Assembly (NCBI RefSeq): GCF_017377775.1
Contig: NZ_JAFVLN010000011.1
Coordinates: 186,001 to 250,000, forward strand
Length of the DNA: 64,000 nt
Direction: 5' to 3'
From: Streptomyces sp. VRA16 Mangrove soil
Lineage (GTDB): Bacteria > Actinomycetota > Actinomycetes > Streptomycetales > Streptomycetaceae
In this document: positions 9,004-17,713 of the stretch, piece by piece
Layout: each line of letters starts with the position of its first letter
How positions within the stretch are numbered: position 1 is the stretch's first letter
Program-made: the position numbers and the translations under genes
Notes under the pieces: generated by a model
The model's database searches: none
What the model saw: the letters and a program-made list of their open reading frames with translations, nothing else
Told to the model about the DNA's origin: nothing

Positions 9004-10187
9004 TAGGCGGGCGCCCCCACCAGCATCGTCGGCGCCCCCGCGACCCGGGTCAGGAACACCGTCGCCGACGCCTTCCCGTACGGCTTCGGCATCACCTTGC
9101 GGCGCAGTTCCTCCGGTTCCACGGCGGAGCCGCGCTTCTTGACGGTCAGCACCCCGACCCCGCGCTCGCGCAGCAGCGCCTTCAACTTCTTGACGTTGAA
9201 GGGGAGTCGGTCGGTGATCTCGTACGCGGTCGCGTACGGGGTCTGCTTCAGCTCGTCGGCCGTGATGTACGCGATGGTCTCGTCGATGAGCCCGCCGCCG
9301 ACCTCGTCGGCCACCTCGGCGACCAGGTGCGCGCGGATGACGGCGCCGTCGGGCTCGTACAAGTACCGCCCCACGGGGCGCACTTCGGGATCGGGGAGCC
9401 CGCGCGAGGCCAGTGCGCGCGGCCCGGGGAGCAAGGTGGCCCGCACCCGGCCCGGCTCCGTCCCGAACCACAGCACCGCCTCCTTCACGTCACCCCCGTC
9501 CGAGATCCACTCGGCGTCGGCCTGCGCCGGGATCGCCTCGTGCGGGATGCCGGGCGCGATCTTCAGCGCGGCGCGGGGCGCCTTGAGCGCGGCGGAGACG
9601 GCCCAGGACAGGGGAGGGGAGTAGGCCTCGGGGTCGAAGATGCGGCCCCGGCCGCCCCGGCGGGCCGGGTCCACGAAGACCGCGTCGTACGCGGACGTCT
9701 CCACCTCCGTCACGTCCGCCTCCCGCACCTCGACGAGGTCGGCGAGGCCGAGCGCCTCGGCGTTGGCGCGGGCCACGGCGCAGGTCAGCGGGTCGCGGTC
9801 GACGGCGAGCACGCGGATGCCGGCGCGGGCCAGCGCGATGGCGTCGCCGCCGATGCCGCAGCACAGGTCGGCCACGGAGGTGACCCCGAGCGCCTTGAAG
9901 GACTCCGCGCGGTACGCGGCGACACTGGTCCGGGTCGCCTGCTCCACGCCGTTGGGCGTGAAGTACATCCGGGCCGCGTCCTCGGCGCCGAACTTCGCCA
10001 CGCCCCGCTGCCGCAGGCGCGCCTGGGCGAGCGCGGCCGACACGAGGCCGGCGGGGTGCTCGCGGCGCAGCCGGGTGGCGAGCGCGAGTTCCTGGGCCGG
10101 GTCGTGGTCGCGCAGTGCGTCGAGCAGGGCGCGGCCTTCGGGGGTGAGCAGGGCGGCGAAGGAGGCGGGGTCGTTCACCCGGCCCAT
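9003..10187 (-). CDS. class I SAM-dependent methyltransferase, THUMP-like family
   Basis: About 394 residues. The methyltransferase core has the SAM-binding glycine motif DLCCGIGGDAIALA, then VLAVDRDPLTCAVARANA and YDAVFVDPARR (an NPPY-like position), followed by a C-terminal THUMP-like domain ending in VKKRGSAVEPEELRRK. Enzymes of this architecture modify RNA, but the target of this family is not established. I start at the ATG at 10187; a GTG at 10178 is also possible, and the longer reading frame to 10277 lacks family character. The TAG stop lies on the edge of the palindromic element that separates it from the convergent sigma gene. Confidence 0.88.
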   Translation of the reverse strand: MGRVNDPASFAALLTPEGRALLDALRDHDPAQELALATRLRREHPAGLVSAALAQARLRQRGVAKFGAEDAARMYFTPNGVEQATRTSVAAYRAESFKALGVTSVADLCCGIGGDAIALARAGIRVLAVDRDPLTCAVARANAEALGLADLVEVREADVTEVETSAYDAVFVDPARRGGRGRIFDPEAYSPPLSWAVSAALKAPRAALKIAPGIPHEAIPAQADAEWISDGGDVKEAVLWFGTEPGRVRATLLPGPRALASRGLPDPEVRPVGRYLYEPDGAVIRAHLVAEVADEVGGGLIDETIAYITADELKQTPYATAYEITDRLPFNVKKLKALLRERGVGVLTVKKRGSAVEPEELRRKVMPKPYGKASATVFLTRVAGAPTMLVGAPA

Positions 10188-10270
10188 TGTCCGCCAGTCG
10201 GTGGACGATGCCGCGCGCGGCGGCGGTGTCGGCCCGGGATCAGGGGCGTGAGCTGCGAGGATCCGGCGCC

Positions 10271-11209
10271 ATGACACTAGTACGACAAAAGGAAGAAACA
10301 GCCAGAAGAAGGACCGGAGGGCGGGCCGTGCGGCGGGTCGGGGTCGCCGTTCTGGCCGTCACCGCGCTCGCCACCGGCTGCTCCGCGGGCGACGGCGAGG
10401 CGGTCCGCGGCGCGGCCGGCCAGCAGCCGCTCCAGGCCCCGCCCGCCCGCGCCCTCGACACGTACGCCACCCACCTCAAGGCCGAGCGCGCCCGGATCGT
10501 CGCCGCCGCGAAGCGCTGGGGCCTGGCCAAGCCGCCGCTGACCGCCCCCGCTCCTCCGGCGCGCAAGCCGCACATCCTGCCGCGCAAGGGCTTCGAGGTC
10601 GACGACCAGCGGGAACTCGGCCTGCCCCCGGTCTTCACGACGATCCCCACCAAGAACCGGGTCGTCTTCCTCACCATCGACGACGGCGCCGAGAAGGACC
10701 CGGCGTTCCTGCGCATGATGAGCGAGCTGAAGATCCCGTACACCGCCTTCCTCAGCGACTACCTCGCCAAGGAGGACTACGGCTACTTCAAGAAGATGCA
10801 GCGGGCCGGGGTGACCCTGAACAACCACACGCTGCACCACCCGTATCTGCCGGGCCTGTCGTACGCGGGCCAGAAGCACGAGATCTGCGGGATGCAGGAC
10901 GTCATCGAGAAGCAGTACGACAAGCGGCCGGTGCTCTTCCGTCCCCCGTACGGCAACTACAACCAGGACACCCTGAAGGCCGCCAAGTCCTGCGGCGTCA
11001 AGTACGCGCCCCTCTGGAACGCGGAAGTGTTCGTGGACCGAATGGACTACCGCGAGTGGGACCGGGACATCCATCCGGGCGACATCATCCTCACGCATTT
11101 CCGGGGTCGCGAGGACTGGAAGGGCACGATGCCCGACATGATCCGTACGTTCATGAAGTACGTCACCGACAAGGGGTACGCGGTGGCCCGCCTGGAGGAC
11201 TACCTGTGA
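10271..11209 (+). CDS. polysaccharide deacetylase-family lipoprotein
   Basis: A 312-residue secreted lipoprotein with a basic N-terminus, a hydrophobic segment and lipobox LATGCS, then a NodB-type carbohydrate-esterase 4 domain. The metal motifs are TIDDGAEKDPAF (the usual TFDDG changed to TIDDG), NNHTLHHPYLPG and LFRPPYGNYN. Such enzymes remove N-acetyl groups from peptidoglycan or other glycans outside the membrane. The ATG at 10271 is chosen over an upstream GTG-type extension; a later in-frame GTG at 10328 is the other candidate. It overlaps the next gene by 4 bp, so the two paralogues are translationally coupled. Confidence 0.9.
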   Translation: MTLVRQKEETARRRTGGRAVRRVGVAVLAVTALATGCSAGDGEAVRGAAGQQPLQAPPARALDTYATHLKAERARIVAAAKRWGLAKPPLTAPAPPARKPHILPRKGFEVDDQRELGLPPVFTTIPTKNRVVFLTIDDGAEKDPAFLRMMSELKIPYTAFLSDYLAKEDYGYFKKMQRAGVTLNNHTLHHPYLPGLSYAGQKHEICGMQDVIEKQYDKRPVLFRPPYGNYNQDTLKAAKSCGVKYAPLWNAEVFVDRMDYREWDRDIHPGDIILTHFRGREDWKGTMPDMIRTFMKYVTDKGYAVARLEDYL

Positions 11210-12069
11210 CAACCGCCGGGGCGGGGGCCGCTGTCCGGCGGACCGGGGTGCGGGCGGCCGTCGCCTGCGTCCTGGCCGCCGCGCTGCTCACCGGGTGCGC
11301 GCAGTCCGTCGACCCGATCGAGCGGATGGGCAGGAAGGCCGCGCAGAAGGTCCGCCGCCACCCTGCGCCCCCGCCCGCGGGCGCGCCCGCGGCCGACGCG
11401 TACCGCCGCTGGGGCCTGGCCGCGCCGCTGGCCCCGGCGCCCCGGCCGCGCCGGGTGGTGCCGCCCCGCGCGCCCGGCAAGGTCCCGCCGGTGATCGACC
11501 GGGTCCCGGTCCGCGACAAGGTCGTCTTCCTCACCTACGACGACGGCGCGGAGCAGGACCCCCGCTTCGTCGACATGGTCCGCGATCTGCGGCTGCCGAT
11601 CTCGATGTTCCTGACGGACTCGGTGGCGGGCCCCGGCTACGACCACTTCGGCCAACTCCGGCGCGCCGGCGCCGCGGTGGAGAACCACACCCTCACCCAC
11701 CCGTTCCTGCCCGGCCTCGGCTACGTCGGCCAGCACGCCGAGATCTGCGGCCAGCAGACCCGTCTCGCGTCCCGCTTCGGCGCGGCCCCGCGCCTCCTGC
11801 GCCCGCCCTACGGCAACTACGACGCGGACACGCTGCGGGCCGCCGCCGACTGCGGCATCGACGCGATCGTCCTGTGGCGCGCCTCGATGCAGATCCACGA
11901 CCTTCGCTACGCCGACGGCGACCGGCTGCGCGCGGGCGACATCATCCTGGCCCACTTCCGCGGCCCGTCGGACCTGAAGGGCACGACCCTGACGGACATG
12001 ACCACCCGCATGCTCCGCCGCATCCAGGAGCAGGGGTTCACGGTGGGACGGCTGGAGGACTACGTCTGA
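11206..12069 (+). CDS. second polysaccharide deacetylase-family lipoprotein
   Basis: A 287-residue paralogue of the upstream gene. It starts at a GTG that overlaps the preceding stop (GTGA). A signal peptide with lipobox LLTGCA is followed by a Pro/Ala-rich linker and the NodB domain: FLTYDDGAEQDPRF, ENHTLTHPFLPG, LLRPPYGNYD and a closing AGDIILAHFRG. The divergence between the pair suggests different substrates or regulation after an old duplication. Both would act on the outer face of the membrane. Confidence 0.9.
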   Translation: MTTAGAGAAVRRTGVRAAVACVLAAALLTGCAQSVDPIERMGRKAAQKVRRHPAPPPAGAPAADAYRRWGLAAPLAPAPRPRRVVPPRAPGKVPPVIDRVPVRDKVVFLTYDDGAEQDPRFVDMVRDLRLPISMFLTDSVAGPGYDHFGQLRRAGAAVENHTLTHPFLPGLGYVGQHAEICGQQTRLASRFGAAPRLLRPPYGNYDADTLRAAADCGIDAIVLWRASMQIHDLRYADGDRLRAGDIILAHFRGPSDLKGTTLTDMTTRMLRRIQEQGFTVGRLEDYV

Positions 12070-12116
12070 GGCCGGCGCTGCGTGCGACTTCCCCCGGGCG
12101 AGCGGAGCTCGCTCCA

Positions 12117-12137
12117 GGGGCGAGGGGAACTGCGCGA
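12117..12137 (+). repeat. degenerate copy of a dispersed intergenic repeat
   Basis: A decayed version of the 28-bp unit found intact at 22541-22568, 31507-31534 and 61262-61289 (shared core GGGGAACTGCGCGA). It lies between the deacetylase pair and the groES promoter. Nothing else is seen in 12070-12245. Confidence 0.6.
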
Positions 12138-12249
12138 GGACGGACCACCGGGCCGCACTCGGCCACGAAGAGCACTCCCCGCGGCGGGCGGCCGGGCACG
12201 GGGAAGGCGGCCCGGCCCAGCGGAAAATCCCGCCCCGCGCCGGAAGCGA

Positions 12250-12276
12250 TTAGCAGTCCGCTTGACCGAGTGCTAA
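12250..12276. promoter_or_regulatory. CIRCE operator (HrcA site) upstream of groES
   Basis: The inverted repeat TTAGCAGTC-N9-GAGTGCTAA differs from the CIRCE consensus at one base in the left arm. It overlaps the -35 region of the groE promoter, so bound HrcA would block RNA polymerase; heat inactivation of HrcA would release it. Confidence 0.93.
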
Positions 12277-12289
12277 TCGCGGTCATAGT
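12262..12289 (+). promoter_or_regulatory. vegetative-type groES promoter
   Basis: The -35 TTGACC (12262-12267) and -10 CATAGT (12284-12289) are 16 bp apart, fitting a principal sigma factor (HrdB) promoter. The -35 lies inside the CIRCE palindrome. Transcription would begin near 12296, giving a leader of about 120 nt before the groES GTG. Confidence 0.75.
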
Positions 12290-12297
12290 CTCGGCTC

Positions 12298-12322
12298 TGG
12301 CACTCCCACCATGAGAGTGCCA
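12298..12322. promoter_or_regulatory. second CIRCE-like palindrome at the transcription start
   Basis: TGGCACTC-N9-GAGTGCCA is a perfect inverted repeat with the same 9-bp spacing as CIRCE and differs from its core by one base pair per arm. It lies just at or after the predicted transcription start, so it may be a second HrcA operator or an mRNA element. Confidence 0.75.
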
Positions 12323-12419
12323 ACAGCGACGGGCAGGTCCGGCACCCGCGACGACGGATCCACCTGGTCGCCACCCCAGACTGTTAACCCCGTAGATCTC
12401 CGAAGGGGGAGACCGGATC

Positions 12420-12728
12420 GTGTCGACCGCCAGCTCCAAGGTTGCCATCAAGCCGCTCGAGGACCGCATTGTGGTCCAGCCGCTCGACGCCGAGCAGACC
12501 ACGGCCTCCGGCCTGGTCATTCCGGACACCGCCAAGGAGAAGCCCCAGGAGGGCGTCGTCCTGGCCGTGGGCCCGGGCCGCTTCGAGAACGGCGAGCGTC
12601 TGCCGCTCGACGTCAAGACCGGCGACATCGTGCTGTACAGCAAGTACGGCGGCACCGAGGTGAAGTACAACGGCGAGGAGTACCTCGTCCTCTCGGCTCG
12701 CGACGTGCTCGCGATCGTCGAGAAGTAA
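12420..12728 (+). CDS. groES: co-chaperonin GroES
   Basis: The 102-residue, full-length heptameric lid of the GroEL chamber. Family motifs are IKPLEDRIVVQPL at the start, the mobile loop around QTTASGLVIPD, and DIVLYSKYGGTEVKYNGEEYLVL near the end. It starts at GTG with a strong AAGGGGGAGA ribosome site about 8 bp upstream. It is the first gene of the CIRCE-controlled groES-groEL1 unit and is separated from groEL by 141 bp that hold a stable hairpin. Confidence 0.98.
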   Translation: MSTASSKVAIKPLEDRIVVQPLDAEQTTASGLVIPDTAKEKPQEGVVLAVGPGRFENGERLPLDVKTGDIVLYSKYGGTEVKYNGEEYLVLSARDVLAIVEK

Positions 12729-12766
12729 GTCACCCCGCATCACCTGAAGCAGCTTTAGTTGCTTTG

Positions 12767-12820
12767 AACTGCGCCCCTGGCACCCGCGATCTTTAACAAG
12801 CCGGGGTCGGGGGCGCAGTT
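12767..12820 (+). promoter_or_regulatory. stem-loop between groES and groEL
   Basis: Positions 12767-12777 (AACTGCGCCCC) pair perfectly with 12810-12820 across a 32-nt loop. There is no T tract after it. It may partly terminate or mark an RNA processing site, setting the ratio of groES to groEL transcripts. Confidence 0.65.
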
Positions 12821-12869
12821 CGTTCACCAAGCTTCACCCCGAGATTTCCGAGAGGGCTGAACCGCTCCC

Positions 12870-14498
12870 ATGGCGAAGATCCTGAAGTTCGACGAGGACG
12901 CCCGTCGCGCCCTCGAGCGCGGCGTCAACAAGCTGGCCGACACGGTCAAGGTGACGATCGGCCCCAAGGGCCGCAACGTCGTCATCGACAAGAAGTTCGG
13001 CGCCCCCACCATCACCAACGACGGTGTCACGATCGCCCGTGAGGTCGAGATCGAGGACCCGTACGAGAACCTCGGCGCCCAGCTGGTGAAGGAGGTGGCG
13101 ACCAAGACCAACGACATCGCGGGTGACGGTACGACCACCGCCACCGTGCTCGCCCAGGCCCTGGTGAAGGAGGGTCTGCGCAACGTTGCCGCGGGCGCCT
13201 CCCCGGCCGCCCTGAAGAAGGGCATCGACGCCGCGGTCAAGGCCGTCTCCGAGGACCTCCTCGCCACGGCCCGCCCGATCGACGAGAAGTCCGACATCGC
13301 CGCCGTCGCCGGTCTGTCCGCCCAGGACAGCCAGGTCGGCGAGCTCATCGCCGAGGCGATGGACAAGGTCGGCAAGGACGGTGTCATCACCGTCGAGGAG
13401 TCCAACACCTTCGGCCTGGAGCTCGACTTCACCGAGGGCATGGCCTTCGACAAGGGCTACCTGTCCCCGTACTTCGTCACCGACCAGGAGCGTATGGAGG
13501 CCGTCCTCGACGACCCGTACATCCTGATCCACCAGGGCAAGATCGGCGCGATCCAGGACCTGCTCCCGCTCCTGGAGAAGGTCATCCAGGCCGGCGGCTC
13601 GAAGCCCCTCCTGATCATCGCCGAGGACGTCGAGGGCGAGGCCCTGTCGACCCTGGTCGTGAACAAGATCCGCGGCACGTTCAACGCCGTCGCCGTCAAG
13701 GCCCCCGGCTTCGGTGACCGCCGCAAGGCGATGCTGCAGGACATGGCCACCCTCACCGGTGCCACCGTCATCGCCGAAGAGGTCGGCCTCAAGCTCGACC
13801 AGGCCGGTCTGGACGTGCTGGGCTCCGCCCGCCGCGTGACCGTCACCAAGGACGACACCACCATCGTCGACGGTGGCGGCAACTCCGAGGACGTCGTCGG
13901 CCGCGTGAACCAGATCAAGGCCGAGATCGAGAACACGGACTCCGACTGGGACCGCGAGAAGCTCCAGGAGCGCCTCGCGAAGCTCGCCGGCGGCGTCTGC
14001 GTGATCAAGGTCGGCGCCGCGACCGAGGTCGAGCTCAAGGAGAAGAAGCACCGTCTGGAGGACGCCATCTCCGCGACCCGCGCCGCGGTCGAGGAGGGCA
14101 TCGTCTCCGGTGGTGGCTCCGCTCTGGTGCACGCCTCCAAGGTCCTGGAGGACGGCCTGGGCAAGACCGGCGACGAGGCCACCGGTGTCTCGGTCGTCCG
14201 CAACGCCGTCGTCGAGCCGCTCCGCTGGATCGGTGAGAACGCCGGCCAGGAGGGCTACGTCATCGTCTCCAAGGTCAAGGAGATGCAGAAGGGCCAGGGC
14301 TACAACGCCGCCACCGGCGAGTACGGCGACCTGGTCAAGGCCGGCGTCATCGACCCGGTCAAGGTGACCCGCTCCGCCCTGGAGAACGCCGCCTCCATCG
14401 CCTCCCTGCTCCTCACGACCGAGACCCTGGTCGTCGAGAAGCCGGCCGAGGAGGAGGCCGAGGCCGGTCACGGCCACGGCCACGGTCACTCGCACTGA
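12870..14498 (+). CDS. groEL: chaperonin GroEL1 with His-rich C-terminus
   Basis: A 542-residue ATP-driven folding chamber subunit that works with GroES. It contains the ATP-binding GPKGRNVVIDK and GDGTTTATVL (catalytic Asp86), AVKAPGFGDRRK, and the late GGVCVIKVGAATEVE. The C-terminus ends in GHGHGHGHSH instead of the Gly-Met repeat of E. coli GroEL; this His-rich tail is the mark of actinobacterial GroEL1, which sits beside groES while a second groEL lies elsewhere. A ribosome site (GAGAGGG) precedes the ATG. Transcription is governed from the CIRCE-bearing promoter upstream of groES. Confidence 0.98.
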   Translation: MAKILKFDEDARRALERGVNKLADTVKVTIGPKGRNVVIDKKFGAPTITNDGVTIAREVEIEDPYENLGAQLVKEVATKTNDIAGDGTTTATVLAQALVKEGLRNVAAGASPAALKKGIDAAVKAVSEDLLATARPIDEKSDIAAVAGLSAQDSQVGELIAEAMDKVGKDGVITVEESNTFGLELDFTEGMAFDKGYLSPYFVTDQERMEAVLDDPYILIHQGKIGAIQDLLPLLEKVIQAGGSKPLLIIAEDVEGEALSTLVVNKIRGTFNAVAVKAPGFGDRRKAMLQDMATLTGATVIAEEVGLKLDQAGLDVLGSARRVTVTKDDTTIVDGGGNSEDVVGRVNQIKAEIENTDSDWDREKLQERLAKLAGGVCVIKVGAATEVELKEKKHRLEDAISATRAAVEEGIVSGGGSALVHASKVLEDGLGKTGDEATGVSVVRNAVVEPLRWIGENAGQEGYVIVSKVKEMQKGQGYNAATGEYGDLVKAGVIDPVKVTRSALENAASIASLLLTTETLVVEKPAEEEAEAGHGHGHGHSH

Positions 14499-14528
14499 CC
14501 CGAGCCGGCAGCTGCGCAGGTAGCTGAC

Positions 14529-14565
14529 TGAGGCCCGTCCCCCCGTCGCGGGGGGACGGGCCTCA
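14529..14565. terminator. bidirectional terminator after groEL
   Basis: A perfect 17-bp stem (14529-14545 with 14549-14565) with a 3-nt loop lies between convergent genes. The TGA stop of the minus-strand membrane protein (14563-14565) is the last triplet of the stem. Confidence 0.92.
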
Positions 14566-16851
14566 CGCGTTGCGCCGCACCGCCCCCGTGAACCCGGCCA
14601 CGAACAGCGTCGCGAACGCCCACGCCGTCACCTGCAACGGCCACCCCACCGCGACCAGCGCCTGCCCCCAGCCGTCCGCGGCCGCCCGGCACGTCGCGGC
14701 CTGGCCCGTCTTCACCAGCGGCAGCCCCATGTCGAGCCCCGCCCCGATCTGCTCGACCGCCGAGCACTGCGTGCCCGGCGCCGCCGACTGCGCCGTGTGC
14801 ACCAGCGCGCCCTGCGAGCCGAGCACGAGGGCGAGCCCGACCGACACCATCAGCACGCACAGCAGCCACACCAGAGCGCGCCAGGGCTGATACCCGTAAC
14901 CGAGCAGCAGCCCGGACAGCCGCAGCCACGTCCGCTGCGCCACGCCGTCCAGATCGCCCGCGCTCTGGTCGCGCCGCTGCGCCATCAGGATCCGGCGCAC
15001 CTCACGGTCGTGGCCCGCGGCCCGGTAGACGGCCGCGAGCTGCTGGTACGGCTGCGCCGCGTAGACCGTCGAGCCGTCCCTGATCAGCGTCAGCATCCCG
15101 TGCACGTCCAGGCCGCGCGGGATGCCGGAGTACGTCATGCCGTCCAGGCTCACCCGGCTGGTGTCCCGCCCCACGTTCCGTACGCCGTTCAGATTCATGA
15201 CGAGATCGCCGTCGACCCGGAAGTTGCCGAAGTCGATCGTGCAGGCGTCCTCCTGGTCGGTCTGATCGGTACGGCCCACCGCGCGGAACCCCTCGAAGAT
15301 CCGCAGGGAGTCGCGGGCCTGCGCGTTGAAGCAGGACAGCGCGGGCCCGCGGTCGTTGTGCAGTTCGGCCTCGCCGAGCAGCAGCCTGGCCCGGATGCGG
15401 GCGCCGTAGAGACGGACGACGGGGCGCGGCGACGAGGCTTTCACGATCGAGTGGCCCTCGACGCGCACGTTGACCGCGGTCAGGTCGAAGGCCGCGAGGG
15501 CGCCGCCGCGCCGGTTCTCGATGCGTACGCCCTGGAGGTTGAGGTCGCCGCCGAGCTGGGACCGCTTGAGGGTGACGGCGTCGTCGCGGCTCGAACAGGT
15601 GATGGTCACCTCGTCGCCCAGCAGGAAGTCATTGCCTATCTGCGCGTTCGAGGCGGATATCGCGACGCTGCGCCGGGCCTCGAACGTACTGCGCTCGAAG
15701 CTCACGTTGCCGCCCACGGCGATGCCGCCGAGCCGCACCAGCGGATCGTCGCCCGCGTTGCGCAGATGCACCTCGCCGTAGAAGGAGAGCGAGGCGCCGA
15801 TCGAGGCCCGCAGCAGCGAGACGCAGGTGCCGCCGGTACTGGTCAGCGTGGCCTGCTCGAACTGGACGTTGCCGGCGACCCGGCAGCGGTCCATGTCCAC
15901 GGAGGCCAGCGACCCGCCGCCGGTCATCCGCGCGCCGGGTCCGACCTTGACGCTGCCGCCGATGCGCGCGTGCGACATCCACAGGGCCGCGCCCGCGGAG
16001 TTGTCGATCCGTGCGTCGTCCAGGTAGAGCCAGCCGCCGATGTCGGCGCCTGAGAGGTTGAGCGCGGCCCGGTCGGTCCTGCCGGTCACGCTCAGCCCGC
16101 CGTTCAGCAGCAGCCGGCCGCCGACGTGCAGACCGCGTGCGTGCAGCGCGGGCCCCTCCTTGTTCTCGACGGTCGCCGACGCGCACGACATGTCGATGCC
16201 GATCCGGGCGCCCGCCAGGTCGACCAGCGCCCGCGGGTCCGCGCCGATCGCCCGGAAGCGCCCCTGCAGCACCAGATCGCCGCCGACCTCCAGGCCCTGA
16301 GCGAAGACGGCCCGGGCGTGCGGGCTGGAGATGTACACGTCGGTGAGGTTCAGGCTGCCCGCGACCTTGGCCGCGGGCAGGAACATCGCGGTGCCGCTGC
16401 CGCCGAACTTGACGGAGGCGTCCGTCAGATCGATCCAGTCCGTGGTGAGCCCGGGCGCGAACAGCGGCGACAGGTCCTGCCCCTCAAGGCGGCAGCCGCG
16501 CAGCGTCACCCCGGGCACGGCCGCCCCGCGCGCCGACAGACCGTGCGGCAGATAGCAGTGGTCGAGGCCGAGCGGATGGGTGGCGCTGATGGAGTCGAGG
16601 TTGAGCCGCCCCTCGACGACGGCGCCGCGCACCCGCACCCCGATCGGGTCGACGGGCTCCGCGTGCCGGCCGCGCAGCAGCTCCCGGATGACGTCGGCCC
16701 GGATCCGGCGGTCGGGCCCCCAGCCGCGCATGGTGGCGACGGTGGCCTCGCCGCCGTCCAGCAGATCGAGCGCCTCGCCGCGCACCGCGCACACGACGAG
16801 GCGGCGCTCAAGAGGCCGCAGTGACCTGGGGCTGCGCAGGTTGACGGACAT
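14563..16851 (-). CDS. predicted beta-helix membrane protein of unknown function
   Basis: A 762-residue protein I cannot assign to a named function. Residues about 1-60 form a soluble helical head. Residues about 70-620 are an extended run of degenerate repeats with the pattern G-x-L-x-L-x-G-[AV]-x-I (for example LGGDLNLQGVRI, IGNDFLLGDEVTI), typical of a right-handed parallel beta-helix. A helical segment and at least two membrane helices follow at about 655-680 and 725-755 (end at GAVRRNA). No signal peptide is seen, so the helix is probably cytoplasmic and anchored at its C-terminus. It stands alone between groEL and an SDR gene. Confidence 0.82.
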   Translation of the reverse strand: MSVNLRSPRSLRPLERRLVVCAVRGEALDLLDGGEATVATMRGWGPDRRIRADVIRELLRGRHAEPVDPIGVRVRGAVVEGRLNLDSISATHPLGLDHCYLPHGLSARGAAVPGVTLRGCRLEGQDLSPLFAPGLTTDWIDLTDASVKFGGSGTAMFLPAAKVAGSLNLTDVYISSPHARAVFAQGLEVGGDLVLQGRFRAIGADPRALVDLAGARIGIDMSCASATVENKEGPALHARGLHVGGRLLLNGGLSVTGRTDRAALNLSGADIGGWLYLDDARIDNSAGAALWMSHARIGGSVKVGPGARMTGGGSLASVDMDRCRVAGNVQFEQATLTSTGGTCVSLLRASIGASLSFYGEVHLRNAGDDPLVRLGGIAVGGNVSFERSTFEARRSVAISASNAQIGNDFLLGDEVTITCSSRDDAVTLKRSQLGGDLNLQGVRIENRRGGALAAFDLTAVNVRVEGHSIVKASSPRPVVRLYGARIRARLLLGEAELHNDRGPALSCFNAQARDSLRIFEGFRAVGRTDQTDQEDACTIDFGNFRVDGDLVMNLNGVRNVGRDTSRVSLDGMTYSGIPRGLDVHGMLTLIRDGSTVYAAQPYQQLAAVYRAAGHDREVRRILMAQRRDQSAGDLDGVAQRTWLRLSGLLLGYGYQPWRALVWLLCVLMVSVGLALVLGSQGALVHTAQSAAPGTQCSAVEQIGAGLDMGLPLVKTGQAATCRAAADGWGQALVAVGWPLQVTAWAFATLFVAGFTGAVRRNA

Positions 16852-16919
16852 GACAGGACGATAGATTCAACTACCGCTGAAAGAGCCCGTGTTGACGGTA
16901 TCCGTGTCGAGCTGTGACG

Positions 16920-17693
16920 CTACTGCGGCCCGTACTTGCGCCCCGTCCGCGACGTGATCCCGCCGAGCAGCGCCCGCGGCGTCACCTTCACCACGCCCAT
17001 CAGCGCCTTGTACCGCGGATCCGGGATCGACAGCGACTTGCCGCGGGCCAGGTCGGTGAGGGCCGCCGCGACCAGCTTGTCCGCGTCGAGCCACATCCAC
17101 TTCGGGATGTTGTCCGTGCCCATCCCGGCCCGCTGGTGGAACTCCGTGCGCACGAAGCCGGGACACAGCGCCATCAGCCGGACCCCGCTGCCCGCCAGGT
17201 CCTTCGCCGCGCCCTGCGTGAACTGCACGACCCACGCCTTCGACGCCCCGTACGTGCCGCGCGGCACGAACGCCGCCACGGACGCCACGTTCACCACGCC
17301 GCCGCGCCCGCGCTCGCGCATCACGGGCGTGACCGCGGACGTCAGCCGCAGCACCGCCTCGCAGTGCACCTTCAGCATCGTCAGCTCGTCCGCCATGGAC
17401 ACTTCCAGGTACTGGCCCTTGTTGCCGAACCCGGCGTTGTTGACGAGCAGATCGACCGCGTCCTTACGGTCCCGCAGGCGCTCCTCGACGGCCGCGATGC
17501 CGTCGTCCGTGGCGAGGTCGGCGGTCAGCACCTCGGCCTCGATGCCGTGCCGGTCGTGGAGTTCGGTCGCCTGCTCCTGGAGCCGCTTGGTGTCACGGGC
17601 GACGAGGACCAGGTTGTGGCCGTCGGAGGCCAGGCGCCGGGCGAACGCGGCGCCGATGCCCGCGGTGGATCCGGTGATCAGTGCCGTAGTCAT
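16920..17693 (-). CDS. short-chain dehydrogenase/reductase
   Basis: A 257-residue classical SDR. The NAD(P)-binding TGSTAGIG is at residues 7-14, NNAGFG at the usual position, and the catalytic Ser (NVASVAAF) plus YGASK supply the Tyr-Lys pair. The loop RDTKRLQEQATEL with a basic residue after strand 2 suggests NADP(H). The substrate cannot be told. It is convergent to nothing close and lies 20 bp downstream of the multicopper oxidase gene on the same strand. Confidence 0.93.
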   Translation of the reverse strand: MTTALITGSTAGIGAAFARRLASDGHNLVLVARDTKRLQEQATELHDRHGIEAEVLTADLATDDGIAAVEERLRDRKDAVDLLVNNAGFGNKGQYLEVSMADELTMLKVHCEAVLRLTSAVTPVMRERGRGGVVNVASVAAFVPRGTYGASKAWVVQFTQGAAKDLAGSGVRLMALCPGFVRTEFHQRAGMGTDNIPKWMWLDADKLVAAALTDLARGKSLSIPDPRYKALMGVVKVTPRALLGGITSRTGRKYGPQ

Positions 17694-17713
17694 GGCCCCA
17701 GATTAGTGACGGC

